Source: Boesenbergia rotunda (Eukaryota; Streptophyta; Magnoliopsida; Zingiberales; Zingiberaceae). Taken from it: a stretch of DNA of 64,000 nt. A program made the translations under genes and the position numbers. The notes under the pieces are model-generated. The model worked only from the letters and a program-made list of their open reading frames with translations. It ran no database searches and had not been told where the DNA came from. Numbering within the stretch: position 1 is the stretch's first letter; each line of letters begins with the position of its first letter. Below, piece by piece: positions 63,869-64,000 of this stretch. The stretch lies in contig JAGFNQ010008769.1 in NCBI GenBank assembly GCA_024364735.1, positions 458,594 to 522,593 on the forward strand. The letters run 5' to 3'.

Positions 63869-64000
63869 TGTAACACCCCAAAATTTACATTTTTAGTTCT
63901 TGAAGTCCTTAGAATTATTTAGAAATGGTTTAGAAATATTCTAGATATTTTTAGGAATTTTTAGAGTATTTTTATGGAATTTTCCGAGTCCGTTTGGTAT
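63869..64000 (+). repeat. 3' LTR of the plus-strand chromovirus (partial)
   Basis: Begins TGTAACACCCCAAAATTTAC and matches the start of the LTR at 55413 with few differences. Cut by the window end. Confidence 0.85.

Noticed and set aside
1..64000. tRNA or rRNA genes
   Set aside because: No cloverleaf-like or rRNA sequence was recognised; the only tRNA-like signals are primer-binding sites and the SINE head.

Overview
This window is nuclear plant DNA dominated by nested LTR retrotransposons, with two apparently intact host genes near its centre. The host genes contain spliceosomal introns and belong to plant families (class IV HD-ZIP and plant monoacylglycerol-lipase type). The first lipase exon is very GC-rich while its introns are AT-rich, a gradient typical of monocots. 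Together with the Sirevirus, Tat, chromovirus and copia content this suggests a large monocot genome; I cannot name the species.

Layout. 1-9102: a non-autonomous Ty3/gypsy-like element (+) with ~2.7 kb LTRs (5' copy cut by the window edge), a tRNA-Asp primer site and no recognisable polymerase. It sits inside the RNase H end of a Sirevirus-type Ty1/copia element (9103-14971, +), which keeps a spliced env-like ORF, polypurine tract and 3' LTR. 15600-17430: a decayed copia gag, primer site and LTR (-). 17609-18065: a Tourist-like MITE. 18288-18502: a SINE with perfect target duplications. 18917-29383: a Tat-type gypsy element (-) with both LTRs, gag and protease remnants, no reverse transcriptase or integrase, an 83-bp tandem array, and an antisense accessory ORF carrying a Transposase_28-like domain. 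A 2.2-kb copia solo LTR (24896-27124) splits it.

29804-36397: the genic island, with an HD-ZIP IV transcription factor (9 exons, -) and an alpha/beta hydrolase of the monoacylglycerol lipase family (7 exons, -). Both reconstruct in frame from splice signals. A MITE and a SINE fragment lie in and between them.

37320-51424: a hAT-like DNA transposon (- strand DUF4371-type transposase) with matching terminal repeats, inflated by three insertions: a young Ty1/copia element (37358-45028, TSD GCTAC), a Sirevirus solo LTR (46189-48286, TSD CTATA) and a truncated Sirevirus-like LTR (49611-~50930). 51430-53620: AT-rich sequence with a ~0.55-kb duplication and a possible CACTA terminus. 53629-64000: LTR fragments, then a head-to-head complex of Tekay/Del-type chromoviral pieces forming a large inverted repeat around 62.6 kb.

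The most unusual signal is repeated dense arrays of short dyad-symmetric motifs in the LTRs and leaders of several retrotransposon families, in which the two arms change together between copies. The two host genes show no evident functional link; everything else is transposable-element biology.
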